Below, one piece after another: positions 8,956-17,023 of a stretch of DNA of 42,816 bases. Numbering within the stretch: the stretch's first letter is position 1; each line of letters begins with the position of its first letter. The stretch is from the NCBI GenBank assembly GCA_900016875.1, contig FCNR01000007.1, positions 1 through 42,816 on the forward strand, given 5' to 3'. The translations under genes and the position numbers were made by a program. The stretch is from Eubacteriaceae bacterium CHKCI004. GTDB lineage: Bacteria; Bacillota; Clostridia; Lachnospirales; Lachnospiraceae. The notes under the pieces were generated by a model that worked only from the letters and a program-made list of their open reading frames with translations, did not search any database and had not been told where the DNA came from.

Positions 8956-8977
8956 TGTTGTCAAGATAGGGACAACA
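8956..8977. repeat. Palindrome at the presumed left edge of the large element
   Basis: TGTTGTC (8956-8962) and GACAACA (8971-8977) form a perfect 7-bp inverted repeat around AAGATAGG. It falls exactly where the aminotransferase fragment stops matching, just before the recombinase region. A short palindrome with a GA in the centre is what a serine-recombinase attachment site would look like, but the other end of the element is not visible for comparison. Confidence 0.4.
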
Positions 8978-8986
8978 AAAAATTCA

Positions 8987-9087
8987 AAAAGATGCACCAT
9001 AGATACACTTCCTAAAAAGTCAGTAAAATCAATGGTTTCACGCATATTCGAGCACAGATAGCGTCTCTTTTTTCCCGTGCATCTTTT
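8987..9087. repeat. 11-bp inverted repeat AAAAGATGCAC / GTGCATCTTTT
   Basis: The arms lie at 8987-8997 and 9077-9087, a perfect match 79 bases apart, inside the non-coding stretch between the candidate element edge and the first open frame. It may be a recombinase or accessory-protein binding pair near the element end; the function is unknown. Confidence 0.4.
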
Positions 9088-9113
9088 CGCACTTGACTAT
9101 GATATATTCCCAT

Positions 9114-9497
9114 TCATACAGAGAAAGCTTTATTGTAATCTTTGCGCTTTTCTCTCATTTTTCTATATGCATCTTTTTTGTTGAAAATAGAATCTTTGCG
9201 CCAAAAGCTGCTTTTCCTCTTTCGGATGAGGAAAAGCATGTTTCGGGGTATTAGATGCTCATCATTCAAATCAAAGATATCCGTAGCCTCAGAAAAAGAT
9301 TTTTGATCAAAAAATAATAAATCGGAATCCTGCAGGAATTTTCTTTCTTCATGTTTTTTCAAAAGATGCTGTAATTTGCACGGAAAGATGCTCTTCGCAA
9401 ACCAAATAGTTACATCGACCAAAAAGAAAAAGCCATCAGTCTTTCCACTCTCTTCTTGTGGATATTCAAGACTAATGACTTCTCTTGTTTTCTCCAT
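9114..9497 (-). CDS. Hypothetical protein, 127 aa
   Basis: I do not recognise this frame. It encodes a 127-aa, strongly basic protein with many Lys, Arg and Phe (for example RKRKSSFWRKD and KMREKRKDYNK) and no clear domain, signal peptide or membrane helix. The ribosome binding site is weak (GGTAGAAT before ATG). It lies downstream of recombinase A in the same direction and ends near the candidate element edge. It may be a real small element protein or a chance frame in AT-rich DNA. Confidence 0.3.
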   Translation of the reverse strand: MEKTREVISLEYPQEESGKTDGFFFLVDVTIWFAKSIFPCKLQHLLKKHEERKFLQDSDLLFFDQKSFSEATDIFDLNDEHLIPRNMLFLIRKRKSSFWRKDSIFNKKDAYRKMREKRKDYNKAFSV

Positions 9498-9558
9498 ATT
9501 CTACCGCTTGTGACAAGTTATTCTCTAATGATTGATACCCTTTTATTCTTTCCCTGTT

Positions 9559-11301
9559 TTATTCAGATATTTTTCTTGTATCAATCTCATCGGAGTTAAC
9601 GTCGTCCTGTGCCTTTTTTCTCCGTCTCCTTGTCTTCGCCGGTTTGCCCTGGGATAGATCAAAAATGATCACCCTTTCATTCGGGTAAAGGATACCGTTG
9701 AAAGAAATTGCGCCACTGTTTTCATCAACATCCGCAAGCTTGCGGATTGCTGTAAGTAACGCTGGAATTTTGAGTACAATTGCATAGGTCTGCTTTGATT
9801 TGTCTTTACTGAAAGCCACCGCATTCTTCGCATTTTCTTTACACGGCTGGATTGCAGCCTGTCTTGTGGCCGCATTGACCAGCATCCTAACATGAGCCGG
9901 AAATCCTAATTCTACTGCTGTTGCCTTGTTAAATTTAAGGTTAGTAGATGTAAGTGTAAGAACAGAATCCCCTCTGCTTTCTTCCAGCTCTACCTCTTCA
10001 AATCCCTTCAGAATAGATATTTCTGTCATTTCCAGTTCCTCGCTTTCTTCAATATTCAGGGTGCGCCCCTGTTCTTCCTGCTGTTTGTTTTCACCAAGAG
10101 TGTTTGGCATAACCTTTTTGCTGGCCGTTATCAACCGAGTAATTGAGACAGATTTCCACTCAGGAGATATAGATACAAATCCCTGTAAAATACCTGTCCG
10201 AACAGGCATCAGCCTCTGTTGCTCCCGGCGCTTCCATTTCTGCCAGCTTTGCTTATCCAGAAGTTCCTGGGCTTTATCCCAGACTTCCCGGCTGACAATT
10301 GGATCATGGTGGTCAGCAATATAATACTGATCTGCTTCTCCTTCGTTAATCTTGGTAGCATGGCTCAGATAGTCAATCGTAATGGTCTTCTGCATCAACA
10401 CATCGCCACAGTATTTCTCGTTTCGGAGAATTTTACGCACGGAGCTACCTGACCAATCATTCCCATATACAGTTTTCAGTCCCAGTCCGTTCAGCCGAAC
10501 TGCGATCAGCCCCGGATGAACTCCCTGGACAAAACTTTTGTAAATAGTACGTACAATCTCTGCCTCCTGTGCAACAATGACCATATTTCCATCTTCATCC
10601 GTATCATATCCCAAAAGTCCGGATGTCGGGATTTTCTGCGTACCGTTTTTCATCCGATTCCGGATTGCCCAACGGATATTTGCAGAAATACTTCTTGATT
10701 CCTCCTGCGCAATAGAAGCCATCAAATTCAGAACCATGTCCGTTTTTTCATCCAAGGAACTTAATCTTTCCTTTTCAAAATAAATTTCGACAGGGTTTTT
10801 CAATGATTTCAGTTTTCGGATTGTGGTCAGACAATCTACCGTATTTCTCGCAAACCGGCTGATCGACTTCGTAATAATCATATCAATATTACCAGCCTCA
10901 CAGTCCTCAATCATTTTTCGGAATTGCTCCCTGTGTTTTACCTGAGTACCACTGATCCCCTCATCTGCATAGATACCCGCCAGAATCCAGTTGTCATGTG
11001 CTCCAATATACTCTGTATAATGCTGCACCTGCAGGTCAAAGCTCGTAGCCTGTGCATCTTCGTCTGTACTAACTCTACAATACGCAGCGACTCGTTTTAA
11101 AGGTGCTGTTTCTCCAGGTGATATCACACCTTTTGTAGCCGGAATAACTTGCACTTCGTATTCTTTACGCACACTGGTCTTCTTTTTCTTTTTAGGTTTC
11201 CGAACAACCACCACAGGTTTCTGTGGTTCTGGAGCCTCTCCGTTCAATAATGCCTCTGCTGGGTCATTGATATTAGCCGTTTCTGCTCTTTCTGCGTCCA
11301 T
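9559..11301 (-). CDS. Large serine recombinase A (atypical C-terminus)
   Basis: This 580-aa site-specific recombinase starts at ATG 11301, preceded by GGGAGGTGAGAAAC; an upstream in-frame ATG at 11334 lacks an RBS. The N-terminal resolvase domain carries the catalytic serine in AAYCRVSTDED (about residue 80) and ITKSISRFARNT with the active-site arginines. A long basic leader (KPKKKKK) precedes it. The recombinase domain follows (SGSSVRKILRNEKYCGD). The usual CxxC zinc ribbon is missing. In its place is a distinct C-terminal region with LKFNKATAVELGFPAHVRMLVN and AIQPCKEN, resembling a C-terminal module I recall from other Clostridia recombinases. It stands apart from the four-recombinase operon and is divergent from the XRE gene, which may repress it. 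Confidence 0.88.
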   Translation of the reverse strand: MDAERAETANINDPAEALLNGEAPEPQKPVVVVRKPKKKKKTSVRKEYEVQVIPATKGVISPGETAPLKRVAAYCRVSTDEDAQATSFDLQVQHYTEYIGAHDNWILAGIYADEGISGTQVKHREQFRKMIEDCEAGNIDMIITKSISRFARNTVDCLTTIRKLKSLKNPVEIYFEKERLSSLDEKTDMVLNLMASIAQEESRSISANIRWAIRNRMKNGTQKIPTSGLLGYDTDEDGNMVIVAQEAEIVRTIYKSFVQGVHPGLIAVRLNGLGLKTVYGNDWSGSSVRKILRNEKYCGDVLMQKTITIDYLSHATKINEGEADQYYIADHHDPIVSREVWDKAQELLDKQSWQKWKRREQQRLMPVRTGILQGFVSISPEWKSVSITRLITASKKVMPNTLGENKQQEEQGRTLNIEESEELEMTEISILKGFEEVELEESRGDSVLTLTSTNLKFNKATAVELGFPAHVRMLVNAATRQAAIQPCKENAKNAVAFSKDKSKQTYAIVLKIPALLTAIRKLADVDENSGAISFNGILYPNERVIIFDLSQGKPAKTRRRRKKAQDDVNSDEIDTRKISE

Positions 11302-11447
11302 GTTTCTCACCTCCCTTTCTCGCCGGATTGACAAACAACTCTCGCTCAGCCAGCCTACCTATTATACCAGAATTTTTTCTATATGGTATGATTCATTCCT
11401 TATAGAAACTTCCCTCCTCCCATCTTTCTCTCTATAATTCCCTATAA

Positions 11448-11462
11448 GGTAATAGATTTACC
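11448..11462. promoter_or_regulatory. Possible operator for the XRE regulator
   Basis: GGTAA-TAGAT-TTACC is a 5-bp palindrome in the divergent gap between recombinase A and the XRE gene, ~25 bases before the latter's start and downstream of a TATAAT-like sequence (11432-11437). Its position suits autoregulation, but it is short and unproven. Confidence 0.35.
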
Positions 11463-11485
11463 TGTTAGACTAGGAGGGGATGCAT

Positions 11486-11815
11486 GTGAACTCCAAAAAA
11501 TTTGGCTCAAATATACAGAAATACAGGCTTGCGAAAGGACTGACACAAGAAGCTACCGCTGAAAAATGCGGACTTTCAACAAACTATTTCCGCCAGATAG
11601 AACTCGGGAATAAAGTTCCTCGTCTAGAAACTTTTCTGAAAATTGCAGAAGTGCTAGGCGTATCCACGGATCTTTTGTTCGCAGGCAATTTCAGCTGGAC
11701 TGCAGAGGCACGCAGCAATGAACTGTATCAAAAAATTGAAAAACTTCCAGCTAATCAGCGAGAATATATCTTATCCGCAGTAGACGCCCTGGTGGAAGGT
11801 ATGAAAAAATTATAG
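11486..11815 (+). CDS. XRE-family helix-turn-helix repressor
   Basis: This 109-aa regulator has one Cro/C1-type HTH in its first ~65 residues (FGSNIQKYRLAKGLTQEATAEKCGLSTNYFRQIELG), the usual shape of small element repressors, followed by a short helical tail (ELYQKIEKLPANQREYILSAVDAL). I prefer the GTG at 11486, which lies 8 bases after AGGAGG; the ATG at 11480 is only 2 bases from it. It is the only plus-strand gene among the recombinases and is divergent from recombinase A, so it probably controls itself and that gene. An effect on the longer recombinase operon is possible but not shown. Confidence 0.88.
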   Translation: MNSKKFGSNIQKYRLAKGLTQEATAEKCGLSTNYFRQIELGNKVPRLETFLKIAEVLGVSTDLLFAGNFSWTAEARSNELYQKIEKLPANQREYILSAVDALVEGMKKL

Positions 11816-11840
11816 CCCACTCCTGTTATGGAATGGGCTA
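11813..11840. terminator. Bidirectional terminator between convergent genes
   Basis: TAGCCCACTCC pairs with GGAATGGGCTA (one mismatch). The XRE stop codon lies within the 5' arm. A/T-rich runs flank both sides (ATATATTTTA after it on plus, ATAATTTTTTC on minus), so it can end transcription from the XRE gene and from the facing recombinase operon. Confidence 0.65.
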
Positions 11841-11873
11841 ATATATTTTATCCTCGATCAAATTTACGACAAA

Positions 11874-12182
11874 TCATTCCTTACTGATTGCCTGCTTGAC
11901 CAATATTTCCAACAACATAATTCCAGCAATAATCAATTCTCCAATCACTGAAAGCGCAAACACTCCAACGCCAACAATGCCCATACGAATGACCTCACTT
12001 GTTCCTTCTATACGAAAGAGCCAGCATGCCACCGCTGTTGCTAACGTGATCAGGCCAAGCAGACGAAGAAGCCATCCTGAAAACAACTGAATGAGATTAC
12101 AAAGTCCTTTCATCATCTTCAGCAGAATGAATATCGGAATCAGAGCCACCTTAAGGCAGCATCTTAATATCTTTCGCAACAT
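11874..12182 (-). CDS. Small membrane protein of the recombinase operon
   Basis: This 102-aa protein has two or three membrane helices: VALIPIFILLKMMKGL, LLRLLGLITLATAVACWLF and MGIVGVGVFALSVIGELIIAGIML. The chosen start is ATG 12182, which has GGAGGTG 6 bases ahead; the frame is open 21 bases further upstream to a TTG at 12203. It lies immediately after recombinase B (24 bases between stop and start) and ends the operon. I do not recognise a named family. A small hydrophobic protein following element recombinases could affect membrane association or cell physiology, but no function can be given. Confidence 0.7.
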   Translation of the reverse strand: MLRKILRCCLKVALIPIFILLKMMKGLCNLIQLFSGWLLRLLGLITLATAVACWLFRIEGTSEVIRMGIVGVGVFALSVIGELIIAGIMLLEILVKQAISKE

Positions 12183-12206
12183 CTTTAACACCTCCATCAT
12201 CAACCA

Positions 12207-13820
12207 TTATTCCTCACCTGTGACCTTCCGCCCATTCAGGCTCGCAATTAGCTTTGCAATTTCATCCTCATGCAAAAAAATAATTTCAATACGGCTGGGA
12301 TCATAAATATATACGTTTTCTATAAATGCCTCAACCATCGGTCTGCTCAGTTTCTGTTCTCCTGCAAATTTCTTAGCTATCGCATTCATATTCGATGCGG
12401 TTTCCCAAAGCTCGCTTTGATGGTCAAACTCTTCTCCTCTGACTTTACAGTCAGATTCTAATTTTTCCATGAAATCATTCAAGTCCGATTTCTTTCGGAT
12501 ATATTGCTCTCTGGTAATGATTCCGTCTGCATAAAACTCATACTGCCGGATTTTCTCCGCCTTCAGTTTATCCAATTCTTCACTCAGTGACTTCTGGCGT
12601 TTCTTTGTCGCTTTCATTTGCAATTTTGCCTGTTCCCCTGCCTTTACTCCCAGCCATTCCAGTATGGCAAGAAGTTCCCTCAAAGCTCTCAAGACTACCT
12701 CCTCAATATGTTTCACAGAATATTCTTCTGTGCAGCATTTGGAATACCTGCCCACCTGCTTCCCATGCCTACATACAAAATATTCCTTGTAGGTCGTTGC
12801 CTCATAATAAAGACATTTCCGACAGTTTCCACAACGCACTTTACCTTTTAACGGGTAGTTCTGTACAATCACATAATCCCTCTGCTTTTTCTGCCGGATA
12901 ACCATGTTGGCCTGCTCAAACTCTTCATGTGTCACAATCGGCTCGTGTACTCCTTCAACAATAATCCACTCAGACTCTGGCTGCGATTTTCCTTTTCGTG
13001 CGCCAACAGTAAGGCTCCGTTTCCGTCCCATTACCATAGCCCCGGTATAATCATATTTTCGAAGCACCCTGCAGACCATTGGAATTTCCCACAGTCTCTC
13101 ATTCTCAGCAGTGACGGGCTCCGCCAGCCTCCAATTCTTTTTTGACTGATTGTAAACCCAAGGCGTAGGATAATGATTCTCATTCAGCAAAAACGCAATT
13201 TCTTTTGTGTTCTTCCCCTCCAGCGCTTTATCAAAAATGAAACGGACGATTTTCCCTGCCTCTGGATCAACCACAAACTTCCCTTTTTCATCCGGCGATT
13301 TCAAATATCCAAAGGGAGCATGTCCAGAGGTACTGATTCCCTTCTTCCAACGAATTTTGTTTGCCGCTTTTATTTTTTTGGAAAGGTCACGGCTGTAAAA
13401 CGTATTGATCAAGTTACTGACTGCCAGGTCAAATCCCACATTTCCATCGGCATGTCCGGCACTATCATAACCATTATTGGCTGCAATAAATCGAACCTGC
13501 AGCAACGGGAAAATTTGCTCGATATAATCTCCAGCTACAACATAATCTCTTCCCAGCCTTGAAAGATCTTTGACAATGATAACTTGTATCTTTCCCTTCT
13601 TAGCATCTTCAATCATTCTCTTAAAAGCCGGACGATTGAAATTTGTCCCGGAATAGCCATCATCTACATACTCGATAATTTCCCCTGCCAAATCATCCCT
13701 TGCTTCTATATAATGGTGCAGCAGCATCCGCTGATTTTCGATACTATTACTCTCATCTTTTCCATCTATACCCAGATCTCCATCTGCTTCAGACAACCTC
13801 AAATAAAATGCAATCGTCAT
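12207..13820 (-). CDS. Large serine recombinase B
   Basis: This 537-aa recombinase has all the expected parts. The N-terminal catalytic domain has the nucleophile serine in AFYLRLSEADGD (Ser10), DDGYSGTNFNRPAF and VKDLSRLGRDY. The recombinase domain with GHAPFGYLKSP starts near residue 165. A zinc ribbon has paired cysteines (RCGNCRKC ... FVCRHG), and a coiled-coil follows from about residue 390 (KKRQKSLSEELDKLKAEKIRQYE). It begins inside the end of recombinase C (32-base overlap), so translation is probably coupled. Unlike most single integrases it is one of four adjacent homologues read as one operon, implying a multi-subunit recombination system. Overall function is secure, specific role unknown. 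Confidence 0.93.
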   Translation of the reverse strand: MTIAFYLRLSEADGDLGIDGKDESNSIENQRMLLHHYIEARDDLAGEIIEYVDDGYSGTNFNRPAFKRMIEDAKKGKIQVIIVKDLSRLGRDYVVAGDYIEQIFPLLQVRFIAANNGYDSAGHADGNVGFDLAVSNLINTFYSRDLSKKIKAANKIRWKKGISTSGHAPFGYLKSPDEKGKFVVDPEAGKIVRFIFDKALEGKNTKEIAFLLNENHYPTPWVYNQSKKNWRLAEPVTAENERLWEIPMVCRVLRKYDYTGAMVMGRKRSLTVGARKGKSQPESEWIIVEGVHEPIVTHEEFEQANMVIRQKKQRDYVIVQNYPLKGKVRCGNCRKCLYYEATTYKEYFVCRHGKQVGRYSKCCTEEYSVKHIEEVVLRALRELLAILEWLGVKAGEQAKLQMKATKKRQKSLSEELDKLKAEKIRQYEFYADGIITREQYIRKKSDLNDFMEKLESDCKVRGEEFDHQSELWETASNMNAIAKKFAGEQKLSRPMVEAFIENVYIYDPSRIEIIFLHEDEIAKLIASLNGRKVTGEE

Positions 13821-15549
13821 TATCTGTTTTTCCCCCTCCCATTTTTACACTGGCAAGGAATTCTTCTATCAGGACATTTTGAAAAATATCGCTGCAAGAA
13901 AATTCAATTTCAACCTTCCCATCATCACTGACGAAAATTTTACTCACAAGTTCTTTTACCAAACCTTCGTCAAATTCCTGTACATCCAGGAACTTTTTCA
14001 ATCGGTCTGCCAGTGTCCGGTACTGTTCGATAGATACCTTCACATCAGTGAGCTTTCTCTGAAATACATTCTTTTTAGCGATCACTGTCTCTTTATCGTC
14101 CGTCAGCTTCTTTTTAATCATCAGGTATTCTTCCTCATCCAGCAAATTATCCGCATAATCCATATAAGCCTTCAGAATCTTGTTCTCCAGACCTTTCTCC
14201 TTTTCTGTAAGCCTGCTGATATTCCGTTCGATTGGATTCATTGCTCCTGGTTTATCAAACCGATCCTGTGCCGCCTGAAGCACTTTATCTCTATCGCATA
14301 CTGCCTGTATCAAGAGCCGGATCTGATCCATAACGATGATTTTCAGAAAGTTCTGCTGAATCTTTTTATTGCTGCACTTGGCGTACTGCTTACTATATCG
14401 GCATCGGTAATACTGAAAAGACAAATCCTTATATCCCCTGTGATGAGAGCCTCGTGCATAATTCATCTGTCTGCCGCAGTCTGCACAGAACACTTTTCCC
14501 TGGAATACATCCCGCATCTGTTCTCTAGCTTCTTCCCTGATTTTTAATCTTTCTGTTCGGTCTTTCCGGATTGTTCCGATCATCGCTTCCAATGAAGCAT
14601 AATCATCCATTGTAATATATGGCTCATGGAAATCTGGAAAGTAAACCCATTCTTCTCTTGATAATCTTCTCGGACGGATATCCCGATACAAAGATACTTT
14701 ACTCTTGCCCATGACATGAAACCCAGCGTATACAGGATTATAAAGGATATGTGTAATCGTAGAGTCTTCCCACTTATTCTCAACTTTCCAATTATCGTGC
14801 TTCGCCGGGGTCGGTGCGCCAACAATTTCCATCCGTCTTGCAATTTCTAAACGGGGGACTCCTGCCAGCGCCCATGCAAAGATCATGCGCACATACGGAG
14901 CAACTGATTGATCAATCTCCAGCCTTTTTGTCTCCTTCGCCATCCGGTAACCATACGGTGCATTAATGTCCATCACTCGCCCGGTCTTTTTACACATTTC
15001 CCGAAAAGCCTCCTGTTTCCTTGAATAATCTTTTGCATACATGGCGTTCACTATGTTTTTGATGGGAACTGAGAGACTGTTTCTATCCTCTTCCCGTGTG
15101 CTATCAAATTGATCAGTGATGGAAATAAAGCGAACATTCAGAAGAGGAAAAATCGTTTCAATATAATATCCTGTCTCCAGGTAATCCCTACCAAATCGTG
15201 AAAGATCTTTGACCACGACGCACTGAATGCGTCCGGTTTTTACATCATCCATCATTCGCACGAACTCAGGACGGTCGAATTTTGTTCCTGAAAATCCGTT
15301 GTCCACATATGTGTCCAGAAGGTACAAGTCATTATGCTTACAGATAAACGATTCCACCAGCGCAATCTGTGTTCTTAAGCTGTCATCTGTCTCCTGTCCA
15401 TTATTTTCCACAGATAAGCGAATATACGCTGCTGTCGCCAGAGCATCAGGACAAAGCACATCCGCTCCTTCTGCATTCTGTGGCTCCAACTCCTTATACT
15501 TTTCAATAGCTTTCACTACATTTAGATTCTTTCTACTTTTTCTAGCCAT
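13789..15549 (-). CDS. Large serine recombinase C
   Basis: This 586-aa protein starts at ATG 15549; the RBS GGAGGAAGTGAA lies within the end of recombinase D, and the stop of D is separated by a single base. The catalytic domain begins after a ~40-residue leader: TAAYIRLSVEN with the nucleophile serine, DNGFSGTKFDRPEF and VKDLSRFGRDY. The recombinase domain has NAPYGYRMAKET, and the zinc ribbon is VFCADCGRQM followed by YRCRYSKQYAKC. A coiled-coil region with LTEKEKGLENKILKAYMDY is followed by a C-terminal tail. All catalytic residues that I can identify are intact. The tight packing and overlap with its neighbours indicate cotranslation with the other recombinases. Confidence 0.93.
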   Translation of the reverse strand: MARKSRKNLNVVKAIEKYKELEPQNAEGADVLCPDALATAAYIRLSVENNGQETDDSLRTQIALVESFICKHNDLYLLDTYVDNGFSGTKFDRPEFVRMMDDVKTGRIQCVVVKDLSRFGRDYLETGYYIETIFPLLNVRFISITDQFDSTREEDRNSLSVPIKNIVNAMYAKDYSRKQEAFREMCKKTGRVMDINAPYGYRMAKETKRLEIDQSVAPYVRMIFAWALAGVPRLEIARRMEIVGAPTPAKHDNWKVENKWEDSTITHILYNPVYAGFHVMGKSKVSLYRDIRPRRLSREEWVYFPDFHEPYITMDDYASLEAMIGTIRKDRTERLKIREEAREQMRDVFQGKVFCADCGRQMNYARGSHHRGYKDLSFQYYRCRYSKQYAKCSNKKIQQNFLKIIVMDQIRLLIQAVCDRDKVLQAAQDRFDKPGAMNPIERNISRLTEKEKGLENKILKAYMDYADNLLDEEEYLMIKKKLTDDKETVIAKKNVFQRKLTDVKVSIEQYRTLADRLKKFLDVQEFDEGLVKELVSKIFVSDDGKVEIEFSCSDIFQNVLIEEFLASVKMGGGKTDNDDCILFEVV

Positions 15550-15550
15550 T

Positions 15551-17023
15551 TCACTTCCTCCAATCGTCCGGCAATTCCATATACCACTCGGTATGTGTAA
15601 ACTCAATAGTTGCAATCTGCATATGATCCAGTGTGATTCGAGATATATATTTCAGTAGGGTTTCCCGGTCTAATATCTGGGCAGGATCCCATGTCAGGAA
15701 AAGCTGTAACCATGGATTATTTTCATTTATTGCCGTTTCGATGCGTTCTCTCTTTGTGAAATACTCCTGAAAAATATTTTCCAGAGACGATACTGTATTC
15801 TGATATCGTTCTTCTTCCTTCTTCATATCCAATTCAGATATTTTGCCTGAGCTATAACTCCTGTATGTTTCCATCCTACTTTTCTGTCGTTCAGCAAGCA
15901 TCTTTGCGCTATTTTTGAAAGCATCCTGCATCTGGCTAAGAATCTCCCTTTTCTTTTCTATTCCCTCTTCCCGAATGCGGACTGCGATTCGTTCTGCTTT
16001 TTCTTTCTCTCTGCTCATCGCTGACCTGAGTTGTGTTTCCAGATCAGATAGTAGCAGTTGTGTATTTCCTTCATAATGTGGGGGAACAGCAGCAAATGCA
16101 AAATACAAAACTCCCGATCTGGTTTTGCGTAGCCGAAGGCAAAATCCGAAGTCCTTATCACATACAAGACCAGTATATGGATGTTTCTGCCTGGGTGGCT
16201 TCGCATGGGTTGCAATAGAAGCCAGATAATCCTGTACTTTCTGAAATACATCTTCTTCCACGATTGGTTCATTTGTGAAGTTCATCACTTCTCCCTGCAC
16301 AACCTTTGACCAATGTCCAATATATACGGTCTTGTCAAGAAGTCGTCTTACTTTCAACCGATTCCACTGGTATAGATGATCTATTTTGACATTCATACCT
16401 CGCGATACCAGCGGAATCGGAATTTCTTCTTTGGTAAATAATGCTGCAATCTCCTTCGGTGTCATCCCACCTGCACACAGTTCGAACATACGCTTTACCA
16501 CCGGGGCAGTATCCTCATCTACGGCAAGCTGATAATCCTCTGTCAGACGATATCCGTACTTCACGTCATTCCATGACAAGATGCCATTGCGGTTTCTTTG
16601 ATTTACCCGATATCGGATGTTTTCTTTACGCATTACACTGTATTTCTGATTAAAATATGCTTCTGCTTCTTCATTTGACTTTCCGACACTGATAAAATCA
16701 TCTTCAACAACAATAAACCAGATTCCAGCGAAATGAAATGTCTGTAAGAGAACTTCCCTGGCGCTCCAAAGATCCTTCCCGGCCCGGAATATTGAATCAA
16801 CAATTACAGCATCGAACTTTCTCTGAACACCATCCTGCAATAGCCGTTCAAAAGAAGTATTTTCATTCTGGTCTTTTTTTCTGTCACTATATTTACCGGC
16901 GATCTTCCAACCACGCTTTTCAACATATTTCCTGATCCGCTCATTCTGCGCTGTAATAACATTTGCAGGGATTTCCTCTCCGGGAAAGCAAGATGTTGTT
17001 CTGGTATAACTTACGATCCGCAT
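15551..17023 (-). CDS. Degenerate serine recombinase D (catalytic serine lost)
   Basis: This 490-aa protein aligns by eye with its operon neighbours but has lost key residues. The motif YMRLS of recombinase E is YTRTT here, so the nucleophile serine is replaced by Thr10 (a Ser follows at 11). DDGYSGT becomes SDRKKDQ, and KDLSRLGRN becomes DSIFRAGKD, which keeps one arginine but changes the other to Lys. The recombinase domain is recognisable (WNDVKYGYRLTED; WNRLKVRRLLDKTVYIGHW). The zinc ribbon is reduced to VCDKDFGFC without the second cysteine pair, followed by a coiled coil. It starts within the last 13 bases of recombinase E. It may act as a DNA-binding or directionality partner for the active recombinases. 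That role is inference. Confidence 0.85.
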   Translation of the reverse strand: MRIVSYTRTTSCFPGEEIPANVITAQNERIRKYVEKRGWKIAGKYSDRKKDQNENTSFERLLQDGVQRKFDAVIVDSIFRAGKDLWSAREVLLQTFHFAGIWFIVVEDDFISVGKSNEEAEAYFNQKYSVMRKENIRYRVNQRNRNGILSWNDVKYGYRLTEDYQLAVDEDTAPVVKRMFELCAGGMTPKEIAALFTKEEIPIPLVSRGMNVKIDHLYQWNRLKVRRLLDKTVYIGHWSKVVQGEVMNFTNEPIVEEDVFQKVQDYLASIATHAKPPRQKHPYTGLVCDKDFGFCLRLRKTRSGVLYFAFAAVPPHYEGNTQLLLSDLETQLRSAMSREKEKAERIAVRIREEGIEKKREILSQMQDAFKNSAKMLAERQKSRMETYRSYSSGKISELDMKKEEERYQNTVSSLENIFQEYFTKRERIETAINENNPWLQLFLTWDPAQILDRETLLKYISRITLDHMQIATIEFTHTEWYMELPDDWRK

